In this document: positions 24,862 to 32,347 of the stretch, in pieces | Position numbering within the stretch: the stretch's first letter is position 1 | Layout of the letters: the number at the start of each line of letters is the position of its first letter | DNA from: Streptomyces olivochromogenes | Lineage (GTDB): Bacteria; Actinomycetota; Actinomycetes; Streptomycetales; Streptomycetaceae | Direction of reading: 5' to 3' | DNA length: 32,347 bases | Assembly: GCF_021538895.1 (NCBI RefSeq) | Contig: NZ_JADDRL010000107.1 | Span: 1-32,347, forward strand | The notes under the pieces: generated by a model | The model's input: the letters and a program-made list of their open reading frames with translations, nothing else | The model's database searches: none | Told to the model about the DNA's origin: nothing | Made by a program: the position numbers and the translations under genes

Positions 24862-26040
24862 TCAAGCTCCCTTCGCGGCCTCGAACAGCTCCGCCCGCGG
24901 GTCCTCACCCGCGGTCGCCTCGCGATACGCCTCCAGCGCATCACGAGCCTTCCCCGACAGGTCCTTGGGAACACTCACCTCGACGGTGACCAACAGGTCG
25001 CCGCGAGTGCCGTCCTTGCGGACCGCGCCCTTGCCCCGCGCCCGCATGGTGCGGCCGTTGGGCGTGCCCGGAGGCAGCTTCAGGGTGACGGTGGGGCCGC
25101 CGAGGGTCGGGACCCGGACCTCGCCGCCGAGAGCGGCCTCGGTGAACGTCACCGGGACGGTCACCGTGAGGTTGTCGCCCTTGCGTCCGAACACCGGGTG
25201 CTCGCCCACGTGCACGACCACGTACAGGTCGCCGGCCGGACCGCCCCGCTCGCCGGGCGCGCCCTTGCCGCGCAGCCGGATGCGCTGCCCGTCGGTGACG
25301 CCCGCCGGGATGCGCACCTGCATCGTGCGGGACGACTTGGCCCGCCCGCTGCCGTTGCACTCCAGGCAGGGGTGCTCGGCGATCAGGCCGCGGCCCTTGC
25401 AGTCGGGGCAGGGGTCGGTCAGCGAGAAGCCGCCGCCCGAACCCCGGGCCACCTGGCCGGTGCCGACGCAGGTCGGGCACACGCGCGGCGTGCCGTTCTT
25501 GTCGCCGGTGCCCGAACAGGCCTTGCACGGTGCCTGCGAGGACATCCGCAGCGGGACCGTGGCGCCCTCGATGGCCTCGGTGAAGCTCAGCGTGACCTCG
25601 GACTCGATGTCCTGGCCGCGTCTGGGCTGCGTCCGTGTGCCGCCGCCGCCACCCCGGTTGAACAGGCCCCCCAGGACGTCACTGAACCCACCGCCGCTGT
25701 TGCCGAAGCCGCCTCCGCTCTGGGCACCGCCTCCGAAGAGGTCCCCCAGGTCGAAGTTGAAGGAGCCGCCGCCCGCGCCCGGCCCCGGGCGGAAGCCGCC
25801 GTTGCCGAAGAGGGCGCGAGCCTCGTCGTACTCCTTGCGCTTCTTGGGGTCGCCGAGGATGTCGTTCGCCTCGGAGATCTCCTTGAAACGCTCTTCCGCC
25901 TTGGCGTTGCCCTTGTTGGCGTCCGGGTGGAACTCGCGGGCGAGCTTCCGGTACGCCTTCTTGATCTCGGCTTCGGTGGCGTCCTTGGGGACGCCGAGGA
26001 CCTTGTAGTAGTCCTTCTCGATGAAGTCCTTGGTGCTCAT
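24862..26040 (-). CDS. dnaJ: Co-chaperone DnaJ (Hsp40, type I)
   Basis: This is a cytosolic co-chaperone that delivers clients to DnaK and stimulates its ATPase. It has 392 aa from ATG 26040, with GGAGGG about 10 nt upstream. The J-domain is at the N-terminus, with the HPD motif at 38-40. A long Gly/Phe-rich region follows (about 79-138). Four zinc-finger CxxC repeats begin at C172, C188, C211 and C225, and the C-terminal substrate-binding beta domains run from about 240. It lies 33 bp downstream of grpE and 5 bp upstream of hspR, so it is operon-encoded under HspR control. The protein is of normal length with all key residues present. Confidence 0.97.
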   Translation of the reverse strand: MSTKDFIEKDYYKVLGVPKDATEAEIKKAYRKLAREFHPDANKGNAKAEERFKEISEANDILGDPKKRKEYDEARALFGNGGFRPGPGAGGGSFNFDLGDLFGGGAQSGGGFGNSGGGFSDVLGGLFNRGGGGGTRTQPRRGQDIESEVTLSFTEAIEGATVPLRMSSQAPCKACSGTGDKNGTPRVCPTCVGTGQVARGSGGGFSLTDPCPDCKGRGLIAEHPCLECNGSGRAKSSRTMQVRIPAGVTDGQRIRLRGKGAPGERGGPAGDLYVVVHVGEHPVFGRKGDNLTVTVPVTFTEAALGGEVRVPTLGGPTVTLKLPPGTPNGRTMRARGKGAVRKDGTRGDLLVTVEVSVPKDLSGKARDALEAYREATAGEDPRAELFEAAKGA

Positions 26041-26073
26041 CCCCGACGTCCCTCCTTCCTCATCCGTTCAACG

Positions 26074-26723
26074 TCAGCCCTCGTCCGGGCCACCGTTCTC
26101 CTTGTCGTCGGCCGCCGCGGTCTCCTCGGCGCCCTCGGCCTTGACCGTCTGCGCCCCGGGCTGGGGTTCGGCCACCGCCACCCGCGCGGGGCGGATGGTG
26201 CGCTCGCCGATCCGATACCCGGGCTGCAGAATCGCCACGCACGTCGTCTCGGTGACGTCCGGCGCGTACGAGTGCATCAGGGCCTCGTGGATCGTCGGGT
26301 CGAAGGGCTCGCCCTCCTTGCCGAACTGCTGCAGTCCCATCTTCGCCGCGACGGTCTCCAGCGACTCGGCGACGGACTTGAATCCGCCGACGAGCTCGCC
26401 GTGTTCCCGGGCGCGGCCGATGTCGTCGAGCACGGGCAGGAGCTCGGTCAGGAGGTTCGCGATGGCGATCTCCCGGACCGCGACCCGGTCGCGCTCGACG
26501 CGGCGGCGGTAGTTCTGGTACTCGGCCTGGAGGCGCTGGAGGTCCAGGGTGCGCTCGTTGAGTGCCGTGCGCACCTGGTCCAGCTGGGCCACCAGGCCGG
26601 CTGTCTGATTCGCGTCCCCGGCCGGGGCCGCCCCCTCTTCGGAGGCGGCCTTCGGCTCGGCGTCGTCGGAGGTGGCGCCGGAGGGGACGTCGGGCTTCTC
26701 CTCGAAGCCCGGGGTCTCCTCCG

Positions 26724-26727
<4 letters not shown>
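26074..26727 (-). CDS. grpE: Nucleotide exchange factor GrpE
   Basis: This cytosolic homodimeric factor releases ADP from DnaK. It has 217 aa from GTG 26727, whose bases overlap the dnaK stop as GTGA, so translation is coupled to dnaK. An acidic, disordered N-terminus (about 1-45) precedes the long coiled-coil (LVAQLDQVRTALNERTLDLQRLQAEYQNYRRRVERDR, about 45-81). The beta-wing domain follows, with FDPTIHEAL (about 141-149) and QPGYRIGERTIRPARVAV near 168-185, the GrpE signature. The C-terminal 30 residues are again acidic, a common actinobacterial extension. Confidence 0.96.
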
Positions 26728-28562
<1,835 letters not shown>

Positions 28563-28581
28563 GGTGATTTCCTCCAGCTGA

Positions 28582-28602
28582 CTTGAGTGGAACGGACTCA
28601 AG
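28582..28602. promoter_or_regulatory. HAIR element (HspR operator) upstream of dnaK
   Basis: A perfect CTTGAGT-N7-ACTCAAG (28582-28588 and 28596-28602). It starts 19 bp upstream of the dnaK ATG and overlaps the predicted -10 hexamer and transcription start, so HspR binding should block RNA polymerase directly. Confidence 0.94.
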
Positions 28603-28629
28603 TGTGCACGAGGGTCGCCACTGGGTCAA
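28601..28629 (-). promoter_or_regulatory. dnaK vegetative promoter
   Basis: On the minus strand TTGACC (28624-28629) and CACACT (28601-28606) are 17 bp apart, a good principal-sigma promoter. The start point would fall near 28594, inside the HAIR repeat. Confidence 0.7.
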
Positions 28630-28633
28630 CAGA

Positions 28634-28654
28634 CCTGAGTCGCAGGGGCTCAAC
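28634..28654. promoter_or_regulatory. Degenerate second HAIR element upstream of dnaK
   Basis: CCTGAGT-N7-GCTCAAC keeps the HAIR spacing, with 6 of 7 and 5 of 7 consensus bases. It lies exactly 52 bp from the perfect site, about five helical turns, just upstream of the -35 element. Multiple HAIR sites are known upstream of Streptomyces dnaK. Confidence 0.65.
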
Positions 28655-28656
28655 TC

Positions 28657-29676
28657 TTATCCGTTCCTTACACGCAACTGGCCTCTGACCTGCGTGGACG
28701 CAATCCGGCGGGCACCGTACACAGGCACCCGAAGGAGGAGCAGGACGACCACAACGGCCCCGCCGGCCACCCAGAACACGGCACTCCCCGCCGCGTACCC
28801 GGTGTGCGCGAACACTCCCACGAGGACCGCGGAGAAGGTGCCGAGCCCCAGCAGGACGACGACCCCCTGCGGGGTGAGCCCGAGCCGGCGCAGCCGGTGG
28901 GCGAGATGGTCCGGCCCGGCGCGCAGCAGCGGCCGCCGCGCGAGGCGGCGCGACACGACCACGAGCAGGACGTCGGCGGCGGCCAGGGCGGCCAGCGAGA
29001 ACAGCACCCCGGCGCCGGAGCCGAGGTCGTACCCCGCCCGGGCGAAGACGCCGGAGGAGGCGAGCAGGAAGCCCGTGAACAGCGACCCGCAGGCGCCGAG
29101 CCCGGTCCGCGCGGGCGGCCAGTTGTGCATGAGGAAGCCGGTGAGGGCGGCGGCCAGCACGCTGAGCAGCACCGCGAGCCCGTCCATCATCTCGGTGGCG
29201 GCGCAGCCCCCGACCCCGAACGCGGTGATGACACCGACGGTCCCGACGAGCCCGTCGGCGTGATCGAGCCCCTTGAAGGCGAGGGCGACGAAGACGATCC
29301 AGCCCACGGCGAGGATCCCGGCCCCGAGGCCGGTCTCGTCGTACGGCACGACGCACGCGGCCGCCACCGCCGTACCGGCGACGAGCACCCGCGCCCGCAG
29401 CCGCCACAGGTCGGCGACCAGTCCGAGCAGGGCGACCCCGGCGGCCGCGACGAGCAGGTCCGCCACCCCGTCCCCCAGCGGGGCCACGCCCGTCCACTCG
29501 CCCACCCCGGCGACGAGACAGGTGGCGAGCACGACGGCGACACCCCCCAGCAGCGGCACGGGCCGCTGGCGCCGCCGGTCGACGACACCGGCCCGCAGGC
29601 CGGGCCCGTGGAGCAGCGCGGTGAGCAGGGCGGCGAGCAGGAGGGCGGAGGTGGCGGCGGCGATCCCGTAGAGCAC
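28657..29676 (-). CDS. MraY/WecA-like polyprenyl-phosphate sugar-1-phosphate transferase, degenerate active site
   Basis: This is a 339-aa polytopic membrane protein with about nine or ten hydrophobic helices. Family landmarks include VDRRRQRPVPLLGG (32-45), KGLDHADGLVG (135-145), GSLFTGF (197-203) and DHLAHRL (256-262). Active members transfer a sugar phosphate to undecaprenyl phosphate for cell-wall polymers. Here the paired Mg-binding Asp after the fourth helix reads VADLWRL (a single Asp, D89), and the GDSGS loop reads GACGS (194-198) without Asp. Activity is therefore doubtful. The start is GTG 29676, with no Shine-Dalgarno but a TAATTT hexamer 6 nt upstream, which suggests a leaderless transcript. 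It lies upstream of dnaK on the same strand. Confidence 0.75.
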   Translation of the reverse strand: MLYGIAAATSALLLAALLTALLHGPGLRAGVVDRRRQRPVPLLGGVAVVLATCLVAGVGEWTGVAPLGDGVADLLVAAAGVALLGLVADLWRLRARVLVAGTAVAAACVVPYDETGLGAGILAVGWIVFVALAFKGLDHADGLVGTVGVITAFGVGGCAATEMMDGLAVLLSVLAAALTGFLMHNWPPARTGLGACGSLFTGFLLASSGVFARAGYDLGSGAGVLFSLAALAAADVLLVVVSRRLARRPLLRAGPDHLAHRLRRLGLTPQGVVVLLGLGTFSAVLVGVFAHTGYAAGSAVFWVAGGAVVVVLLLLRVPVYGARRIASTQVRGQLRVRNG

Positions 29677-29829
29677 GGATCTAAATTAGGGGTGAATGTA
29701 GCAATTTGGTACGAATAACACGATCGGATCTTCATCGACCTTTTGAGGTCACCCTCAGCGACGCAGATCACCGCACGGCTGACTACAGTGCGGCGGAGGA
29801 TGGGGGTAGTCTCAGACGGACTGCATAAG

Positions 29830-29843
29830 TTACCGCTTAGTAA
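29830..29843. promoter_or_regulatory. TTAC-N6-GTAA dyad upstream of the Fe-S oxidoreductase gene
   Basis: This short dyad lies 52 bp upstream of the ATG at 29896, in the AT-rich 219-bp divergent spacer. It resembles TetR-family operators found before beta-oxidation genes. An additional CGAGG/CCTCG hairpin (29847-29861) and an imperfect GAATCCCC repeat (29851, 29864) follow. The assignment is weak. Confidence 0.3.
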
Positions 29844-29895
29844 TGTCGAGGAATCCCCTCGAAGAATCCCCCTCGCAGGCCCGAGGAGCCCCGAA

Positions 29896-32178
29896 ATGCA
29901 ACTCGCCGCGATCATCGTGTCGCTGGTTCTGATCGTGGTTGGTGTGGCCCTGTTCGCCCGCGCCATCCTGCAGATCTTCAACTTCATGCGACTCGGCCAG
30001 AGTGTGCCCGCGGGCACCCGCACCGACGAGCCCGTGCAGCGTACCGTCACCGTGGCCCGGGAGTTCCTCGGCCACACCCGGATGAACCGCTGGGGCATCG
30101 TCGGTGTGGCGCACTGGTTCGTGGCGGTGGGCTTCTTCACCCTGCTGCTGACGATCGTCAACGCCATCGGCCAGCTGTTCCAGGCCGACTGGCTCCTGCC
30201 GATCCTCGGCGACTGGACGCCGTACAACGTCTTCGTCGAGTTCATCGGCACGATGACCGTGCTCGGCATCGCGGTCCTGATCGTCGTCCGCCAGCTGAGC
30301 AGGCCGGACAGGCCGGGCCGCAAGTCCCGCTTCGCCGGCTCCAACTTCGGCCAGGCGTACTTCGTCGAGACCGTCATCCTCACCGTCGGCATCTGCATCT
30401 TCATGCTGCACGCCCTGGAGGGCGCCCAGCACCACGTCGACGGCTACGAGGCCTCGTTCTTCGTCTCGTACCCGGTGGTGTCGTGGCTGGAGGGCATGGA
30501 CCTCTCCACGCTCCAGAACCTCACCTACTTCTTCGCCGGCCTGAAGATCGCGACCTCCTTCATCTGGATGATCGTGGTCGCCCTGAAGACCGACATGGGT
30601 GTGGCCTGGCACCGCTTCCTGGCGTTCCCCAACATCTGGTTCAAGCGCAACGCCAAGGGCGAGACCTCGCTCGGCGCGCTGCTCCCGATGACCTCCGGCG
30701 GCAAGCCGATCAACTTCGAGGACCCGGGCGAGGACGACGTCTTCGGCGTCTCCCAGGTCGAGCAGTTCTCCTGGAAGGGCCTCCTCGACTTCTCCACCTG
30801 CACCGAGTGCGGCCGCTGCCAGTCGCAGTGCCCCGCCTGGAACACCGGCAAGCCGCTGTCGCCGAAGCTGCTGATCATGTCGCTGCGCGACAACGCCCAC
30901 GCCAAGGCGCCCTACCTGCTCGCGGGTGGCGGCAAGACCGTCGAGGGCGAGGAGAAGGCGTCCGAGGAGCAGCTGGCCGGTGTGCCCGCCGCGGCCCTGG
31001 CCGAGGCCGAGCGCCCGCTGATCGGCACCGCCGAGGAGAACGGCGTCATCGACCCGGACGTCCTGTGGTCCTGCACCACCTGCGGCGCCTGCGTCGAGCA
31101 GTGCCCCGTCGACATCGAGCACGTCGACCACATCGTCGACATGCGGCGCTACCAGGTGATGATCGAGAGCGCCTTCCCGTCCGAGGCGGGCACGATGCTC
31201 AAGAACCTGGAGAAGAAGGGCAACCCCTGGGGCCTGGCGAAGAAGCAGCGCCTGGAGTGGACCAAGGAGGTCGACTTCGAGGTCCCGGTCGTCGGCAAGG
31301 ACATCGAGGACCTCACCGAGGTCGAGTACCTGTACTGGGTCGGCTGCGCCGGTGCCCTCGAAGACCGCGCCAAGAAGACCACCAAGGCCTTCGCCGAGCT
31401 GCTGCACATCGCGGGCGTGAAGTTCGCGATCATGGGCGGCGACGAGAAGTGCACCGGTGACTCCGCCCGCCGCCTGGGCAACGAGCCCCTGTTCCAGGAG
31501 CTCGGCATGGAGAACGTCATGGCCCTGAACACGGCGTTCGGCGAGGAGCTGGACGACGACGGCAAGGTCACGGCGGAGTCGCGCAAGCCGAAGTCGGCGA
31601 AGAAGATCGTCGCCACCTGCCCGCACTGCCTCAACACGATCGGCAACGAGTACCCGCAGCTCGGCGGCGACTACGAGGTCATCCACCACACCCAGCTGCT
31701 GCAGCACCTGGTGGACGAGGGCAAGCTGATCCCGGTGACGCCGGTCGAGGGCATCATCACCTACCACGACCCGTGCTACCTGGGCCGCCACAACAAGATC
31801 TACACGCCTCCGCGCGAGATCATCGCCAACGTCCCGGGCCTCCGGAACGAGGAGATGCACCGCCACAAGGAGCGCGGCTTCTGCTGCGGCGCCGGTGGTG
31901 CCCGCATGTGGATGGAGGAGCGGATCGGCAAGCGCATCAACAACGAGCGCGTCGACGAGGCCCTGTCCCTGAACCCCGACATCGTCTCGACGGCCTGCCC
32001 GTTCTGCCTGGTCATGCTCACCGACTCGGTCAACGGCAAGAAGAACGAGGGCAAGGCCAAGGAGTCCATCCAGGTGGTGGACGTGGCCCAACTGCTCCTC
32101 GACTCCGTCAAGACACCGGTCGACCCGGCGGGCGAGACGGCAACGGAGAACGAGCCGGAGCCGGAGCCGGTGAAGTAA
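29896..32178 (+). CDS. Membrane Fe-S oxidoreductase (heterodisulfide-reductase/FadF-like, CCG domains)
   Basis: ATG 29896 with GAGGAG 7 nt upstream gives 760 aa; the open frame upstream is not coding. The N-terminal 260 residues contain about five or six membrane helices with histidines that could hold heme b (nitrate-reductase-gamma-like; HTRMNRWG, AHWFVAVGFF, LHALEGAQHH). Two [4Fe-4S] ferredoxin motifs follow: C302-x2-C305-x2-C308-x3-C312 and C393-x2-C396-x2-C399-x3-C403. Two CCG-type cysteine domains then follow (YWVGCAGALEDRA and CPHCLNTIGNEY; YHDPCYLGRHN and GFCCGAGGARMWMEE). This architecture probably passes electrons from flavin dehydrogenases, such as acyl-CoA dehydrogenase via ETF, to the quinone pool. 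The acidic C-terminus is EPEPEPVK. Confidence 0.92.
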   Translation: MQLAAIIVSLVLIVVGVALFARAILQIFNFMRLGQSVPAGTRTDEPVQRTVTVAREFLGHTRMNRWGIVGVAHWFVAVGFFTLLLTIVNAIGQLFQADWLLPILGDWTPYNVFVEFIGTMTVLGIAVLIVVRQLSRPDRPGRKSRFAGSNFGQAYFVETVILTVGICIFMLHALEGAQHHVDGYEASFFVSYPVVSWLEGMDLSTLQNLTYFFAGLKIATSFIWMIVVALKTDMGVAWHRFLAFPNIWFKRNAKGETSLGALLPMTSGGKPINFEDPGEDDVFGVSQVEQFSWKGLLDFSTCTECGRCQSQCPAWNTGKPLSPKLLIMSLRDNAHAKAPYLLAGGGKTVEGEEKASEEQLAGVPAAALAEAERPLIGTAEENGVIDPDVLWSCTTCGACVEQCPVDIEHVDHIVDMRRYQVMIESAFPSEAGTMLKNLEKKGNPWGLAKKQRLEWTKEVDFEVPVVGKDIEDLTEVEYLYWVGCAGALEDRAKKTTKAFAELLHIAGVKFAIMGGDEKCTGDSARRLGNEPLFQELGMENVMALNTAFGEELDDDGKVTAESRKPKSAKKIVATCPHCLNTIGNEYPQLGGDYEVIHHTQLLQHLVDEGKLIPVTPVEGIITYHDPCYLGRHNKIYTPPREIIANVPGLRNEEMHRHKERGFCCGAGGARMWMEERIGKRINNERVDEALSLNPDIVSTACPFCLVMLTDSVNGKKNEGKAKESIQVVDVAQLLLDSVKTPVDPAGETATENEPEPEPVK

Positions 32179-32179
32179 C

Positions 32180-32219
32180 CGGCCGTTCGGCCATTCGGCC
32201 ATTCGGCCATTCGGCCATT
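32180..32219 (+). repeat. Five tandem copies of an 8-bp unit CGGCCATT
   Basis: The unit starts at 32180, 32188, 32196, 32204 and 32212; the first copy reads CGGCCGTT and the other four are identical. It begins 1 nt after the stop of the Fe-S gene. Each unit contains the palindrome GGCC. Confidence 0.9.
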
Positions 32220-32233
32220 GAGGAACGCGGTGG

Positions 32234-32262
32234 CGCCCCCTGACCTGGATGGTTGGGGGGCG
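32234..32262 (+). terminator. Terminator hairpin after the Fe-S oxidoreductase gene
   Basis: CGCCCCC (32234-32240) pairs with GGGGGCG (32256-32262), and the stem continues through TGACC/GGTTG with two G-U pairs, for 12 bp and a 5-nt loop. It lies 55 nt past the stop. Confidence 0.65.
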
Positions 32263-32313
32263 TTGCTGTGTGGTGGGGGCGGTGTTGTCGTGCGGGTGGG
32301 GGCGTTGCTGTGT
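32256..32313 (+). repeat. 16-bp direct repeat
   Basis: GGGGGCGTTGCTGTGT occurs at 32256-32271 and again at 32298-32313, 42 bp apart, in a G/T-rich strand-biased stretch. The second copy abuts the adapter sequence. Confidence 0.7.
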
Positions 32314-32318
32314 AGGGG

Positions 32319-32347
32319 CTGTCTCTTATACACATTCTGACGCTGCC
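32319..32347 (+). other. Nextera/Tn5 sequencing-adapter contamination at contig end
   Basis: CTGTCTCTTATACACA (32319-32334) is the Tn5 mosaic end used in Nextera libraries, and CTGACGCTGCC (32337-32347) is the following Read 1 adapter segment. One extra T separates the two compared with the standard adapter. Reverse-strand translation gives the well-known artefact peptides MCIRDS and MYKRQ. This stretch is not genomic. Confidence 0.96.

Noticed and set aside
28563..28601. Upstream in-frame start for dnaK adding 13 residues
   Set aside because: It would start inside the HAIR operator at or before the predicted transcription start. MARAVGIDLGTTNS is the conserved N-terminus.
32180..32313. CRISPR-like array at the right end
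   Set aside because: The units are 8 bp with no spacers and no cas genes are present, so it is a simple tandem repeat plus a single direct repeat.
31800..32335. Minus-strand open frames whose products begin MYKRQ or MCIRDS
   Set aside because: Their starts lie in the adapter sequence, and their bodies are antisense to the Fe-S oxidoreductase gene.

Overview
The window is high-GC, densely coded actinobacterial DNA, almost certainly from a Streptomyces chromosome. The evidence is strong third-position GC bias, GTG and TTG starts, a dnaK-grpE-dnaJ-hspR operon and a clpB gene both preceded by HAIR (HspR) inverted repeats, an XRE/DUF397/ATPase regulator trio, and in-frame TTA codons confined to two accessory regulators. 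The order fba, pyrE ... clpB ... hspR-dnaJ-grpE-dnaK agrees with my memory of the S. coelicolor chromosome (fba SCO3649, clpB SCO3661, hspR-dnaK SCO3668-3671). The last 29 bases are not genomic: they match a Nextera/Tn5 sequencing adapter, so the right edge is an assembly contig end.

Layout. Positions 1-5463: a truncated DHA2-type MFS exporter, class II aldolase fba with a strong terminator, pyrE with a GalM-like epimerase 10 bp upstream of it, a tail-anchored SRPBCC protein, and a small protein resembling the L7/L12 C-terminal domain. Positions 5465-9342: an accessory-looking block with an RsbW-like ATPase divergent from an XRE regulator and DUF397 partner (a WhiJ-type trio), a winged-helix/zinc-ribbon protein, and a VapBC45-like toxin-antitoxin pair. 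Positions 9408-14416: a PLP aminotransferase, a Gly/Cys/His-rich small membrane protein, DUF2617, a membrane-fused spermidine-synthase-like protein and a YbjN-domain protein. Positions 14736-17878: clpB diverging from a PPOX/F420-type flavoprotein gene, with one HAIR operator between them.

Positions 18017-20717 hold the least familiar segment: a 61-aa peptide with an apparent signal sequence, followed after 1 nt by a 111-aa Rieske-like protein that lacks cluster ligands. They diverge from a 345-aa regulator with a C-terminal LuxR-like HTH, which converges on a second 345-aa paralogue. Positions 21184-24345: a sugar-binding lipoprotein with no ABC partner beside it, diverging from a secreted PA14/fibronectin-III protein. 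Positions 24404-28562: the hspR-dnaJ-grpE-dnaK operon, transcribed leftward, with one perfect and one degenerate HAIR repeat over a recognisable promoter. Positions 28657-32178: a MraY/WecA-like membrane protein missing catalytic aspartates, divergent from a large membrane Fe-S oxidoreductase (CCG domains) that probably accepts electrons from dehydrogenases.

How the genes work together. HspR controls its own operon and, through the second HAIR site, clpB. DnaK/DnaJ/GrpE and ClpB then form the disaggregation and refolding machinery. The other genes are mostly independent metabolic or regulatory units separated by long perfect-stem terminators. The best candidate for an undescribed system is the peptide/Rieske-like/twin-regulator cassette at 18017-20717; its function is unknown and what I suggest for it is inference.
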